Assembly (NCBI RefSeq): GCF_009711465.1
Contig: NZ_SMME01000868.1
Location: forward strand, 1 to 64,000
Length of the DNA stretch: 64,000 bases
Origin: Parendozoicomonas verongulae
Lineage (GTDB): Bacteria; Pseudomonadota; Gammaproteobacteria; Pseudomonadales; Endozoicomonadaceae
Reading direction: 5' to 3'
Part shown: positions 17,596-27,607 of the stretch, in pieces
Layout of the letters: the number at the start of each line of letters is the position of its first letter
Numbering within the stretch: the first letter of the stretch is position 1
Notes under the pieces: model-generated
Database searches by the model: none
Seen by the model: only the letters and a program-made list of their open reading frames with translations
Told to the model about the DNA's origin: nothing
Position numbers and translations under genes: made by a program

Positions 17596-18489
17596 ATGAT
17601 ATCTGGCAGTTTAGTGGCTCTGGTGACCCCGATGCTGCCCAACGGTGAGCTGGACTGGCAGCGCTTGCACGACCTGATCGAGTTTCATATTGAAAAGGGA
17701 ACCGATGGGATTGTGGCCGTAGGGACAACCGGTGAATCGGCAACTGTAACCATTGAAGAGCACTGTCAGATACTCAAACGGGTAGTTGATCAGGTGAATG
17801 GCCGTGTTCCGGTGATAGCTGGCAGCGGTGGTAATGCGACTCAGGAAGCCGTTCACCTCACTGCAGAAGCCAAGGCTATTGGCGCTGATGCCTGCCTGCT
17901 GGTTACGCCTTATTACAATAAGCCGACCCAGGAAGGCCTGTATCGTCACTTTGCCACCATCGCGGAGGCTGTGGCGATTCCTCAGATTCTCTATAATGTT
18001 CCCGGTCGTACCTCTGTAGATATGCTTAACAGCACAGTTGATCGCCTGGCAGGCTTTGACAATATTATTGCGATCAAAGATGCCACAGGTGATCTTGCCC
18101 GGGGTAAGGAATTGATTGAAATGTGCAGCAATCGCATTGATATTCTCTCTGGTGATGATGCCACTGCAGCAGAGCTGATTTTGATGGGCGGCAAAGGCGA
18201 TATCTCGGTAACCGCTAATGTCGCGCCAGCTGAAATGCACAAGCTCTGTGCACTCGCCATGGCGGGCAAGGCGGAAGAAGCACGAGCATTGAATGACAGA
18301 CTCATGCCGCTACACAAAAAACTGTTTATAGAATCCAACCCTATTCCTGTGAAGTTCGCCCTGCAGGAAATGGGATTGATTGACAGCGGCATTCGTTTGC
18401 CTCTGACGCCTCTGGATACGTCTCATCACGCGATTGTGTGTGATGCTCTGGCTGCCTGCGGGCTGGCTGTTACGGAATCAGTGGGATAA
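17596..18489 (+). CDS. dapA: 4-hydroxy-tetrahydrodipicolinate synthase
   Basis: A 297-aa class I aldolase of the DHDPS family. It condenses pyruvate with aspartate semialdehyde, the first committed step of lysine and diaminopimelate synthesis. Visible are the substrate loop AVGTTGESAT, PYYNKPTQEGLY, the catalytic Tyr in LYNVPGRT, the Schiff-base Lys in IIAIKDATGD and GDDATA. ATG 17596 has GGAG eight bases upstream; an earlier in-frame ATG at 17575 would extend beyond the family's N-terminus. BamC follows after 14 bases, the standard gammaproteobacterial dapA-bamC arrangement. Confidence 0.95.
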   Translation: MISGSLVALVTPMLPNGELDWQRLHDLIEFHIEKGTDGIVAVGTTGESATVTIEEHCQILKRVVDQVNGRVPVIAGSGGNATQEAVHLTAEAKAIGADACLLVTPYYNKPTQEGLYRHFATIAEAVAIPQILYNVPGRTSVDMLNSTVDRLAGFDNIIAIKDATGDLARGKELIEMCSNRIDILSGDDATAAELILMGGKGDISVTANVAPAEMHKLCALAMAGKAEEARALNDRLMPLHKKLFIESNPIPVKFALQEMGLIDSGIRLPLTPLDTSHHAIVCDALAACGLAVTESVG

Positions 18490-18503
18490 TAAAGGGAGAG
18501 TGC

Positions 18504-19640
18504 ATGAAGCACATATACAAGCTTACGACACTGGCCTGTGTCTCACTGGTTTTGGGTGGGTGCAGCAGTTTCTTCGGGAAGAGTGGTTACATCCGTGACA
18601 AGGGTGGCGACTACATTAATGAAGAGATGACGCCAGCCCTCAAGGTTCCATCTTCACTGAATGTGGTGCAATCCACAGAATTTATGGTGATCCCCGAGAT
18701 CTCTAACCATGTGAAACCCGTTGAAGGTGATGTGGTGCCTCGTGCAGATCGTCGTGTTGTGCGCGATGATGGCGATGCGTACCAGATTATTTCCGGACTG
18801 GATGGTCGCCATCTGATGGCAGAGCGTGCACCGGATGAGGTGTGGAGCCAGCTGGTACATTTCTGGGAAGCCAACGAGATTTCTCTGGCAGAACAGGAAC
18901 CCCGTGAAGGCGTAATGGAAACTGACTGGGTGCAAATTAATGGCACGTCCAACCCTGGCCTGATGCGCCGCATGATGGGGCGGGTGCTTGATCTGGATAA
19001 TTCCCGGGACAGTCAGGAAAAATTCCTTGTGCGTGTTCGTCAGGGCGTCCGTGCAGGAACCAGCGATATCCAGCTTCTGCATGCTCGCAGAGCCACCGGC
19101 TCTGACTTATCCACTCCTGTGGACTGGAACAGCGTGACTGACAGCAGCGACGCTCTGGAAAACGGTATGCTGAATGAAATGCTGGTGTTCCTGGTGCAGA
19201 ACCGCGATGATGTCAGCGTTTCCCTGTTAGCCAAAGATCTCGGTGTGGGCGAGCAGACCAGCATTATTCGGGACGGTAACGGAAACCCGGTTCTCAAAAT
19301 CGACCTCGGTTTTGCCCGTAGCTGGCAAGGTGTAGAGCTGGCCTTGAAAAAAACTGGCATTAGCGTGGTGGATAAAAACCGGAGTGCGGGGTTGATCTTC
19401 ATCAACCTGCCAGCAGGCAACCTGGATGGCGATGAACTGGAAAAGAAGGATAGTGGCTGGTTCAGTGGCCTGTTCGGTTCCAGTGATGAAGACGAAGCCG
19501 CAGGAATGGAAGAGTACCGCATTCGTGTGCAGAGCGTGGGCAGTGCAACCCATGTAACGCTGGAGAAAAGTCTGGAGGCTCTGGCGACAGAAGAGCTGAG
19601 TCTTAAGTTCCTTGAGCGTTTGAGAGAAAATCTCGGATAA
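18504..19640 (+). CDS. bamC: Outer membrane assembly lipoprotein BamC
   Basis: A 378-aa lipoprotein with lipobox LVLGGC at residues about 16-21. After the lipidated Cys comes the conserved unstructured segment GYIRDKGGDYINEE, then two helix-grip domains (about 90-210 and 225-375). BamC is an accessory subunit of the BAM complex that inserts beta-barrel proteins into the outer membrane; its N-terminal stretch binds BamD. It lies 14 bases after dapA, with GGGAGAG as ribosome binding site, and a terminator follows. An acidic insertion (SGLFGSSDEDEAAG) interrupts the second domain. Confidence 0.9.
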   Translation: MKHIYKLTTLACVSLVLGGCSSFFGKSGYIRDKGGDYINEEMTPALKVPSSLNVVQSTEFMVIPEISNHVKPVEGDVVPRADRRVVRDDGDAYQIISGLDGRHLMAERAPDEVWSQLVHFWEANEISLAEQEPREGVMETDWVQINGTSNPGLMRRMMGRVLDLDNSRDSQEKFLVRVRQGVRAGTSDIQLLHARRATGSDLSTPVDWNSVTDSSDALENGMLNEMLVFLVQNRDDVSVSLLAKDLGVGEQTSIIRDGNGNPVLKIDLGFARSWQGVELALKKTGISVVDKNRSAGLIFINLPAGNLDGDELEKKDSGWFSGLFGSSDEDEAAGMEEYRIRVQSVGSATHVTLEKSLEALATEELSLKFLERLRENLG

Positions 19641-19653
19641 AGTGTGATCAAAC

Positions 19654-19682
19654 AAAAAACCAGGCCCTGCGCCTGGTTTTTT
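19654..19682 (+). terminator. Rho-independent terminator after dapA-bamC
   Basis: AAAAAACCAGG and CCTGGTTTTTT form an 11-bp stem with a CCCTGCG loop, ending in a T-run. It lies 14 bases after bamC and before purC, so purC probably has its own promoter. Confidence 0.9.
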
Positions 19683-19778
19683 GTTTTCATAAGTAAAAAA
19701 GGTGAGTGCGGCCAGTGTTGCTCACCCACGGCACTGGCCCCGGGAATAATCGTGAAGCTATATCAGGAGTGCTCGCGT

Positions 19779-20882
19779 ATGTCTCTTGCAGATAAAATTC
19801 TGGCGGTAAATAACGACCTGCCCATTCGTACCAACAGCCCTGTTCACAGCGGTAAGGTGCGCTCTGTGTATTGGCTGACAGAAGACGATAGCCGCCGTTT
19901 GATTAAGGAGAAAGAGTACAACGTCGCTGAAGATACGCCGTTAGCTATCATGGTGATCAGTGATCGTATCTCTGCCTTTGACTGCATCTGGCACGGCGAA
20001 GGTGGTATAAACGGTGTGCCGGGTAAAGGCGCGGCGCTCAATGCTATCTCCAATCACTGGTTCAAGCTGTTTCGGGAGCAGGGGCTGGCAGACAGTCATA
20101 TTCTCGATATACCTCATCCGCTGGTGTGGATTGTCCAGAAAGCCCGCCCTGTGATGATAGAAGCCATCTGTCGCCAGTATATTACCGGCTCCATGTGGCG
20201 TGCTTACGACAAAGGAGAGCGTACTTTCTGTGGCATTGAATTGCCTGACAACCTTGAAAAGAATCAGAAGCTGCCGGAGGTGCTGATTACCCCATCCACT
20301 AAGGGCGTGCTCGCAGGCATCCCGGGCATACCAGCTGTGGATGATGTGAATGTTACACGTAAGGATATTGTCGATAACTTTGCTGCCTTCAATTTCACCA
20401 AAGAGAGTGATGTTGATCTCTATGAAAAGCTGCTTAAGGATGGTTTTGAGGTTATCAGTCACGCACTGGCCGAGCTGGATCAAATCTTTGTAGATACCAA
20501 GTTTGAGTTTGGTTATGTGACCGATGTCCATGGTCAGGAAAAGCTGATTTATATGGATGAAGTCGGGACCCCCGACTCTTCCCGTATCTGGGATGGCCCA
20601 TCCAGACGCAAAGGTAAGGTGATAGAAAAATCCAAAGAGAGCTTCCGTCAGCTGCTGCTCAATCACTTCCCTGACCCGGATATTCTCCTGAATAAAGACC
20701 GTATGGATGAACGGCAGGCACTAGCGCGGGATAATGCCTTACCCGAGAGTGTGCTGGTGGATATATCCCGTACTTATATTGATATTGCCGAAAAAGTGAT
20801 CGGTGAAAAAATTACGTTGAGTGATAACCCCAAGGTGGAGATTGTGAACATTCTCCGGGATGAATATGGGCTTGTTGATTGA
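19779..20882 (+). CDS. purC: SAICAR synthetase (long form)
   Basis: PurC joins CAIR and aspartate with ATP in purine synthesis, giving SAICAR. Recognisable motifs are [63 protein letters not shown] and the C-terminal extension. At 367 aa it is the longer class seen in Vibrio and related groups rather than the 237-aa E. coli type. ATG 19779 follows AGGAG with nine bases of spacing; the frame is open further upstream through the terminator but that part is not protein-like. A hairpin follows the stop. Confidence 0.93.
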   Translation: MSLADKILAVNNDLPIRTNSPVHSGKVRSVYWLTEDDSRRLIKEKEYNVAEDTPLAIMVISDRISAFDCIWHGEGGINGVPGKGAALNAISNHWFKLFREQGLADSHILDIPHPLVWIVQKARPVMIEAICRQYITGSMWRAYDKGERTFCGIELPDNLEKNQKLPEVLITPSTKGVLAGIPGIPAVDDVNVTRKDIVDNFAAFNFTKESDVDLYEKLLKDGFEVISHALAELDQIFVDTKFEFGYVTDVHGQEKLIYMDEVGTPDSSRIWDGPSRRKGKVIEKSKESFRQLLLNHFPDPDILLNKDRMDERQALARDNALPESVLVDISRTYIDIAEKVIGEKITLSDNPKVEIVNILRDEYGLVD

Positions 20883-20893
20883 AGTGAGTTCCT

Positions 20894-20928
20894 GCCTGCT
20901 TGTATGACCTGGTGTCGTATAAGCAGGC
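20894..20928 (+). terminator. Hairpin after purC
   Basis: GCCTGCTT and AAGCAGGC, extended by TATGAC/GTCGTA with one G-U, make a 14-15-bp stem with a short loop 12 bases after the purC stop. There is no T-run, so it may be a Rho-assisted terminator or an mRNA-stabilising hairpin. Confidence 0.6.
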
Positions 20929-21401
20929 TCTGATACCGCACCGGTAAAATGCTCTTATAAAGTTATGCACCGCGACATCTGTGATTAACTCTTTTTTTTA
21001 AACGGCCATGTTTTTCTAAGTATGGAAAAAATCCATAAATAATGTGGTTTTGCAAGCAAAGCTTACGTATTTCTACGTGTTTATGCACAAACTAATGGTG
21101 AAAGTTGTCTTATGTCAATACTTTCTGGGGGAAACTTTAAAAATATCCTTTAACTGCGTAACCTATTGAAAAATAAGCAAAAAAACTTCTGTATAAAAAA
21201 CGTACAATTTGCTGGAATGCAAGTAACTGCAAGGGTTCTGGAACTATTGCAATTGGATATCCACAAAGTTATCCACTGATATGGTGGATAAGAGTTATTA
21301 ACAGAATAAAGTCTGTTTTTGAGGTTAGATAAGTGCCGTTGTCAAGATTTTTTCAGTACAATTTCAGCTGTTAATAGAATATTTTGTGAGATAAAAACTC
21401 C
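20929..21401. promoter_or_regulatory. AT-rich intergenic region with DnaA-box-like sites
   Basis: This gene-free stretch is clearly richer in A+T than its neighbours. It holds one perfect DnaA box (TTATGCACA at 21081-21089), and four single-mismatch versions: TTATGCACC at 20963, ATATCCACA at 21257, TTATCCACT at 21269 and TTATCCACC on the reverse strand at 21283-21291. The last two form a perfect inverted repeat TTATCCAC-N7-GTGGATAA. A/T-runs lie between them. It may be a DnaA-binding or DnaA-titrating locus, or just the cnoX promoter; no origin-marker gene is nearby. Confidence 0.5.
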
Positions 21402-22319
21402 ATGAATGATCGCTCGGTACACGACCATGGACAAGCAACTTCAGAGGCCTTTATTCCTGTCGTTGAGGTAACTGCCACCAACCTGAAGGCAGAGGTGCTG
21501 GAGGCGTCTCAGCACGTACCTGTGCTGCTGGATATCTGGGCAGAATGGTGTGCTCCCTGCAAAGCGCAGCTGCCGATACTGATGAAACTGGTAGAGGATT
21601 ATCAGGGCAAGTTTCGTTTAGCCAAATTGAATGCGGAAGACCCAGATCCTGCAACCGGGCAAATGGCACAACAGTTGATGATGCAGTTGCAGGTACGCAG
21701 CATTCCCACTCTTGTTATGATTCATCAGGGGCAGCCAGTCAAGGTTCTTACCGGTTTGCAAAAGGAGAGTGACCTCCGTGCCTTATTGGATGAACTGACC
21801 ATGAGCCCTGCGGAATTGATTCAGCAACAGATTGATCAACTGATTGACGCAGGGCAGCCTGAGCAGGCTCTGGGGCTTCTCCAGCAGGTGCTTGAGGATG
21901 AGCCGGGTAACACTGCTTTGCAGGTGTTGCAGGCCAAACTGCTGCTGCAGCTGGGGCGTATAGACGACGCTCGTAAAGTGATTGCTGCTCTACCAGACGA
22001 TGCACCCGGCGCCGGGCAGCCTAAGGCTAAGCTGGCATTTCTGGATATGGCAGAAGGCTTGGAACCTCGCCCGGTAGTGGAACAAAAGCTGGCAGCTGAT
22101 GAATCTGATCTGGAAGCCCGCTATCAACTGGCTGTGCATCAAGTGCTGGATGATAACGAGGAAGCAGCCTTTGAAAGTTTGCTGCTGATTGTGCGTAAAG
22201 ACAGAAGCTTCCGCGACGACGGTGCACGCCTGCTTATGCTGAAAATCTTTGAGCAGAAAGGCGCGGCAGACCCTGTCGTTCGCCGGTACCGTAATCGTTT
22301 ATTCAGTTTGATGCACTGA
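21402..22319 (+). CDS. cnoX: Thioredoxin-TPR co-chaperone CnoX (YbbN)
   Basis: A 305-aa cytoplasmic protein with an N-terminal thioredoxin fold (about residues 25-130) and C-terminal tetratricopeptide-like helices. The thioredoxin motif is WAEWCAPCKAQLP, so both cysteines are present, unlike E. coli CnoX (SQHC). CnoX holds unfolding proteins under oxidative (hypochlorous acid) stress and hands them to GroEL or DnaK. Family length (about 285-300 aa) matches. The gene is preceded by the AT-rich DnaA-box region and is convergent with the hybrid kinase gene. Confidence 0.88.
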   Translation: MNDRSVHDHGQATSEAFIPVVEVTATNLKAEVLEASQHVPVLLDIWAEWCAPCKAQLPILMKLVEDYQGKFRLAKLNAEDPDPATGQMAQQLMMQLQVRSIPTLVMIHQGQPVKVLTGLQKESDLRALLDELTMSPAELIQQQIDQLIDAGQPEQALGLLQQVLEDEPGNTALQVLQAKLLLQLGRIDDARKVIAALPDDAPGAGQPKAKLAFLDMAEGLEPRPVVEQKLAADESDLEARYQLAVHQVLDDNEEAAFESLLLIVRKDRSFRDDGARLLMLKIFEQKGAADPVVRRYRNRLFSLMH

Positions 22320-22374
22320 CTTTATACCGATAAGCTTCCTTCCCCTTCTCTTCAGATTGGCGAGTGGGGGAGGA

Positions 22375-25050
22375 TTAAAGTTGAGCCACTTCCTGTGTAT
22401 AACGCCTTCGCCAGATTAACAGCCTGTCTATCTCTTCGAGCATAATATTGAAGAGTGGCCCGCAATTTTTCAGCCCTTCATCTTCTTTTAAGTTACGTTT
22501 GAGGTGTAACTCCAGCTCCTGACAAGCCATCCGCAGAGGTCGTGTCCCGCAGTAGCGCGCGGCACCGTGAAGTTTATGGACTTCTGTCAGCAGTGCCTCG
22601 ACGTCGTTTAATTGTTGACTGCTCAACAAGGCTTCCCGCGTCTCTTCCAGCGTACCAAGCAGCATACTTAAAAGCTCATCAGCCAACTCTTCACGCCCTC
22701 CTGCCAGTTGTATGCCTTCTTGCCAGTTTACCGGCAAATTACGAGTGCCCTGTGGCTTTATTTCAGCCCAGTAGGAAATGGTATGAAGGAGTTGCTGTTC
22801 ACTCACAGGCTTGGTGAGGTAATCATCCATACCAGCATGGGTCAGCTCTCTTTTCTCCTCTGCCAGAGCGTGGGCTGTGAGAGCAATGACTGGCAGATGA
22901 TGACCGTCTGACTCCTGATCTCCGCATACGAGGGTGGTTTCCAGACCGTCTATTCCCGGCATCTGAACATCCATAAACACCATGTCGTAAGTGTGTTGAG
23001 AGATCAGATCCAGTGCATCAAAGCCGGATGCTGCCGTATCGGTTGTAATACCTGCATCTGTAAGAAGAGTATGGAGAAGTTTGCGATTGGGTTCGTTGTC
23101 ATCCACTGCCAAAACTCTCAGACCTTGCTGTGCAATGGATGAGGCTGTTTTATCATAGGGGTGATCCAGTGACTGTCTCTCGGGGCAGATGCGTGTCAAG
23201 GCTTCCTGCAGGCGTTTTTGTGAGAGAGGATAAGAGATGGCAGCTATACGATCTTGGTCGAGTATGCCAGAGAGCTTTTCTATACGTTCAGCGGCTGTGA
23301 CCATCACAATGGGGCAGTTGTCCGGTATGTGCCGGATGTCTGTTATGGGTTGATCCCCCATAACCACCAGAGATGGTTTGTTTTTCTCCAGTTGTTCCGG
23401 TGAAGGTAAATTGTCCAATGCAGACACTTGATATCCTTCGCTTTCCAGCAGCAGGCACACGCTCTTTCTCGTCGAGCTTTTCGCCTCTATAACCAGTGCA
23501 GTTCCACAAGGTATTGGTTCAATAGGAATAAACTGCGGGTTCAGGGGCAATCGTAAGGTAAACCAGAAACGTGCACCTCGTCCGGGTTGGCTGTCGAAAC
23601 CGATAGAGCCCTGCATTTGTTCCACAAGGCTTTTACATATTACCAATCCCAGCCCTGTACCATTGGTATTGCGATTCCGGGATGAGTCTACCTGAGAAAA
23701 CGCTTTGAACAGTTTTCGGGCATCCTCCGGATGAATACCGATACCCGTATCCTTCACGCTAATATGCAGATTGGCATGGGTGTCTGAGTGTTTGTCACTA
23801 TGTACCTGAATTACGACAGAGCCTGAATCGGTAAACTTAATAGCATTGCTGATGAGGTTGGAGAGAATCTGCTTCAAACGATTTGTGTCGCCTGTCAGGT
23901 GAACAGGTACGTCATTGGGTACAATGGCTGTCAGTTCTAACTTCTTTTTGTTTGCACAAGGGCTGTTCATGGCCAGTACATCGTCAATGACTGTACGCAG
24001 ATTGAGAGGGCTTCTTTCCAGTACCAGTTTGCCTGCTTCCAGTTTGGAAAAGTCGAGAATGTCATCAATGATAGCCAGCAGCGAATCAGCTGCAGTGGTA
24101 AGCGTGCGCAGGTGCTCTCTCTGGGAGTCTTCCAGCTGTGAACGCATAAGCAGCTCGGCATAGCCGAAAATACTATTGAGAGGCGTACGCATTTCATGGC
24201 TCATATTGGCAAGAAAAACAGTTTTGGATTTGTTGGCCTGCATAGCCCGCTTACGGGATAAATCCAGCTCGGCGTTGTTCAACTCAAGGGTTTCCATATT
24301 CTTTTTCAGCTCATCGGCCACCATCTCCACTTCGGCCCTTGCATCCCTGTAGCTGATCTGGAGTTTGGCTAGCAGGATGTTGAGGTTGCGGATAAGTACA
24401 TTGAGGTGAGGGTTGTAGCTGGGAGGGATACGGGCCGTTAAATCATCCACGTTAATCTGGGACAGCGCAGTGGTAATACGCTCAAGAGGGATAGAAATGC
24501 TGTTACCAAGACGAAGGCTGAAAACCGTTGCCAGTAGAAGACACAGTGCGCATATCAAGCTGCCCAGCAAAATCCATTGGTACTGATTCACCAGGTTGGC
24601 ATTGCGGTCGAACTCCAGCTCCAGCCAGAGGCCCTGATGATCCGGGTGGGAGGTTGCAAGCCGGGTGGTAATAAGAATACTACTGTTGTCTTCCAACTGT
24701 TGCGGCCGTAGTACGGGGGATACTGCCCAGTCTCTCATTTGCAGAGGGGGGCCAGCATCATGCAAGGCTTCACCACGACTGTTACTCACTCGCAAGCTGC
24801 GTAAACCTTCGTGCTGAAGGGATACCCGTGTAACTCTTTGAATGGTGATACGGTCGTTCATGTCCAGAGCAGCAGCAAGCAGGAGTGAAAGCTGGCTGCT
24901 GGTTAAGGATACTTTTTTCTCAAAGATGATTTGGCTTTGGTGCAGGGACAGGAGTGTTGATAAAACGCCAAAGCTGAGGGACAGTGCCAGTATGGGGATC
25001 AGGCCGGCTTTGAGGATGTGGTTTTTAAGGCCCCGGTACATGTGGGTCAT
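22375..25050 (-). CDS. gacS: Hybrid sensor histidine kinase of the GacS/BarA type
   Basis: An 891-aa tripartite kinase. In order: two transmembrane helices (about 12-36 and 158-180) around a periplasmic sensor, HAMP linker, HisKA with phospho-His in SHEMRTPLNS (H285), HATPase with N, G1 and G2 boxes (NLISNAIKF, DTGIG, GTGLGL), a degenerate receiver-like domain (about 520-620), a true receiver with MDVQMPGIDGLETT, and a C-terminal Hpt domain with EVHKLHGAARYCG. GacS/BarA signals through GacA/UvrY to CsrA-sequestering small RNAs, controlling virulence and lifestyle genes. Its place beside cysM-rlmD-relA-mazG matches gacS of Pseudomonas. The response regulator gene is not in this window. Confidence 0.88.
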   Translation of the reverse strand: MTHMYRGLKNHILKAGLIPILALSLSFGVLSTLLSLHQSQIIFEKKVSLTSSQLSLLLAAALDMNDRITIQRVTRVSLQHEGLRSLRVSNSRGEALHDAGPPLQMRDWAVSPVLRPQQLEDNSSILITTRLATSHPDHQGLWLELEFDRNANLVNQYQWILLGSLICALCLLLATVFSLRLGNSISIPLERITTALSQINVDDLTARIPPSYNPHLNVLIRNLNILLAKLQISYRDARAEVEMVADELKKNMETLELNNAELDLSRKRAMQANKSKTVFLANMSHEMRTPLNSIFGYAELLMRSQLEDSQREHLRTLTTAADSLLAIIDDILDFSKLEAGKLVLERSPLNLRTVIDDVLAMNSPCANKKKLELTAIVPNDVPVHLTGDTNRLKQILSNLISNAIKFTDSGSVVIQVHSDKHSDTHANLHISVKDTGIGIHPEDARKLFKAFSQVDSSRNRNTNGTGLGLVICKSLVEQMQGSIGFDSQPGRGARFWFTLRLPLNPQFIPIEPIPCGTALVIEAKSSTRKSVCLLLESEGYQVSALDNLPSPEQLEKNKPSLVVMGDQPITDIRHIPDNCPIVMVTAAERIEKLSGILDQDRIAAISYPLSQKRLQEALTRICPERQSLDHPYDKTASSIAQQGLRVLAVDDNEPNRKLLHTLLTDAGITTDTAASGFDALDLISQHTYDMVFMDVQMPGIDGLETTLVCGDQESDGHHLPVIALTAHALAEEKRELTHAGMDDYLTKPVSEQQLLHTISYWAEIKPQGTRNLPVNWQEGIQLAGGREELADELLSMLLGTLEETREALLSSQQLNDVEALLTEVHKLHGAARYCGTRPLRMACQELELHLKRNLKEDEGLKNCGPLFNIMLEEIDRLLIWRRRYTQEVAQL

Positions 25051-25159
25051 AGCAACATTCTACTATTCGTTATTCTTCTAGTTATATGAAAAAGCATTAT
25101 ACAAATCTTTCGCCCAATACCGTTACTATGGCCGTCAAAATTGAAAACAAGACATTGAT

Positions 25160-26074
25160 ATGACCATTGATTCTTACCCCACTATCGAGTCTCTCATTGG
25201 AGGGACTCCGCTTATACGCTTACAGCGGCTCGGGCCAGCCGACAGAAACAATATCGTGCTGCTGAAACTGGAAGGGCAAAACCCCGCAGGTTCCGTGAAA
25301 GACAGGCCAGCACTCTTCATGATACAGGAGGCGGAGCGGGCCGGGCGCATTTCTCCAGGCGACACACTTATCGAAGCGACCAGTGGCAATACCGGCATTG
25401 CCCTGGCCATGGTGGCTGCTATTCGCGGTTACACCATCAAGTTGATCATGCCGGAGAATATGAGCGAAGAACGTAAGACGGCGATGTCAGCCTACGGTGC
25501 AGAGCTAGTACTGGTAACAAAGGAAGAGGGCATGGAGGGCGCGCGGGACCTGGCGCTCGACATGGAGGCAAGAGGAGAGGGTGTTGTGCTGAATCAGTTC
25601 AGCAACCCTCACAATACGCTGGCCCATATACGGGGTACCGGCCCGGAAATCTGGGAACAAACCCAAGGGCAGGTGACTCACTTTGTCAGCTCTATGGGAA
25701 CGACGGGTACGATTGTTGGTACATCAACCTTCTTGAAAGAGAAGAACCCGGATATAGAAATTATCGGCCTGCAGCCTGCAGATGGCGCCAGCATCCCTGG
25801 TATACGGCGTTGGCCCAAAGAGTATATGCCGGCTATTTTTGATGCCACCCGTGTGGATAAAGTGATGGATGTTCTGCAGGAGGATGCAGAGAACACTATG
25901 CGCGCTCTGGCCAAAGAAGAAGGTATTTTCTGTGGTGTCTCGTCTGGTGGCTCTGTATCAGCGGCACTGGCACTGGAGCGGACTGTAAGGGATGCAACTA
26001 TTGTCGCCGTGATCTGCGATCGCGGTGATCGTTATCTCTCCACCGGTGTGTTCACCGAGCCTGCTGAACGGTAA
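25160..26074 (+). CDS. cysM: Cysteine synthase B
   Basis: A 304-aa PLP enzyme that makes cysteine from O-acetylserine and sulfide or thiosulfate. The PLP-Lys is in GSVKDRPALFM, the substrate loop in EATSGNTGIALAM, and the phosphate-binding glycines in SSMGTTGTIVGT. RPALFMIQEAERAG and the C-terminal ICDRGDRYLSTGVF are typical of CysM rather than CysK. It starts the forward block cysM-rlmD-relA-mazG, divergent from gacS with about 110 bases between. Rising demand for cysteine in glutathione synthesis is consistent with the thiol genes elsewhere in the window, but the link is inferential. Confidence 0.93.
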   Translation: MTIDSYPTIESLIGGTPLIRLQRLGPADRNNIVLLKLEGQNPAGSVKDRPALFMIQEAERAGRISPGDTLIEATSGNTGIALAMVAAIRGYTIKLIMPENMSEERKTAMSAYGAELVLVTKEEGMEGARDLALDMEARGEGVVLNQFSNPHNTLAHIRGTGPEIWEQTQGQVTHFVSSMGTTGTIVGTSTFLKEKNPDIEIIGLQPADGASIPGIRRWPKEYMPAIFDATRVDKVMDVLQEDAENTMRALAKEEGIFCGVSSGGSVSAALALERTVRDATIVAVICDRGDRYLSTGVFTEPAER

Positions 26075-26192
26075 CTGGACGCGCCGGTGCACTGCGGTCC
26101 GGCGAGCCTCATAGTTATTGGAAGAGGCTTACCCAAGACAGAATCCCAATAAGGCTATACAATGCAGCTCTTTTCTCTGTCTGTTCCTTTCC

Positions 26193-27578
26193 ATGCACAT
26201 CAAGCGTAATCAGTCTTCCCGCTCCGGCGGTTTTCGCCGTACCGGTACAGCGTCCCAGCGCAGCGCCAGCGCCCAGAAAAACGGCCCTCTTGAGGTTGTC
26301 ATCAACTCTCTGACCCACGATGGTCGCGGTGTTGCCAGAGAGAAAGGGCGGGTCGTGTTTGTTGAGGGAGCTGTACCCGGCGATAGGGTGAAAGTTCGCC
26401 TGATCAGGCAGACATCCAAACTGACAGAAGGTGTTATCGCCAAAATTCTTGAACCATCTTCTGACAGAGTGGAACCGCCATGCCCCTGGTATAGCCAGTG
26501 TGGAGGTTGCAACCTGCAGCACCTCAAAGCCGAACGTTTGCTGACAATCAAAGAGCAGACAGTGCTTGGGCAATTGAAGCGCTTCGGCGATTTTGAGCCG
26601 GACAATCTTGAGGCTCCTCTCACCAGCCCGGAACTGGGTTATCGTACTCGTGCACGCCTTGCTGTACGCTGGTGGAATGGCAAGCTGCACTTTGGTTTTC
26701 GGGCGTCTGGCAGCAAGGATATTGTGGCGATTGAGCGTTGCGCCGTTTTGGTACCGGAACTGTCCCGCCTGCTGCCTTTGCTTCGTGCCACTCTGGAGCA
26801 AGGCCAAAACAAACGCGCGGTGAGCCATATCGAACTGGCTGCTGCTGAGAATGGGCACGGCGTGTTGCTAAGAACTGTAGCCAAACTGCCAGACGAAGAT
26901 CGGGAAAGCTGGTTGAGTCTGGCCCGGGAACACAACTTGCACCTGTATCTACAGCCGGAATCAAGCTCGGATTCTTTAACCTGTGTTCATGCTCCTGATA
27001 ACTCAGAGGCTTTGCACTACACGTTGTCTCAGCAGAATGTAAAGCTGCAGTATCTGCCTGTTGATTTCACTCAGGTGAACACCCATGTCAATGAGAAAAT
27101 GGTTACTCAGGCCTTAGAATGGCTGGATTTAACAGGTAACGAGCAGGTGCTGGACCTGTTCTGTGGTATGGGCAACTTTACCTTGCCACTGGCCAGAGCT
27201 TGCCGCAAAGTTGTGGGTGTGGAAGGTGTTCAGGCGCTGGTAGAACGGGGTGAAAAGAACGCTCTTTTGAATAATATTGAAAACAGCAGCTTTGCCAGAG
27301 CGGATCTGGCTGCAGAGCCAGGACGCAGAACCTGGCTGGACGAAAAATATGATGCCTTGCTGCTCGACCCGCCCCGCACCGGTGCGCTGGACATTCTCCA
27401 GCTGATGGGCAAAAGCCTGCCGAACAGGATTCTGTATGTGTCCTGCAACCCGGCAACACTGGCGCGGGATGCTGGATTTTTGAAAGAGCAGGGCTACCGT
27501 TTGTCACGTTTTTGTGTGATGGATATGTTCCCCCAGACAACCCACGTAGAGAGCATGGGATTGTTTTTGAAGGGTTAA
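26193..27578 (+). CDS. rlmD: 23S rRNA m5U1939 methyltransferase
   Basis: A 461-aa RumA-type enzyme methylating U1939 of 23S rRNA. It has an N-terminal TRAM domain (GPLEVVINSLTHDGRGVAREKGRVVFVEGA), the 4Fe-4S cysteines in PCPWYSQCGGC plus ERCAVL, an AdoMet domain (VLDLFCGMGNFTLPLA) and the catalytic Cys in YVSCNPATLARD. The first 25 residues are a basic Ser/Arg/Gly tail. ATG 26193 starts the recognised N-terminus MHIKRNQSSRSGG; an upstream in-frame start is unlikely. It lies 30 bases ahead of relA, probably in the same transcript. Confidence 0.93.
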   Translation: MHIKRNQSSRSGGFRRTGTASQRSASAQKNGPLEVVINSLTHDGRGVAREKGRVVFVEGAVPGDRVKVRLIRQTSKLTEGVIAKILEPSSDRVEPPCPWYSQCGGCNLQHLKAERLLTIKEQTVLGQLKRFGDFEPDNLEAPLTSPELGYRTRARLAVRWWNGKLHFGFRASGSKDIVAIERCAVLVPELSRLLPLLRATLEQGQNKRAVSHIELAAAENGHGVLLRTVAKLPDEDRESWLSLAREHNLHLYLQPESSSDSLTCVHAPDNSEALHYTLSQQNVKLQYLPVDFTQVNTHVNEKMVTQALEWLDLTGNEQVLDLFCGMGNFTLPLARACRKVVGVEGVQALVERGEKNALLNNIENSSFARADLAAEPGRRTWLDEKYDALLLDPPRTGALDILQLMGKSLPNRILYVSCNPATLARDAGFLKEQGYRLSRFCVMDMFPQTTHVESMGLFLKG

Positions 27579-27607
27579 AAGCTACCAGAGGTTAAAGCGG
27601 AATCCTT

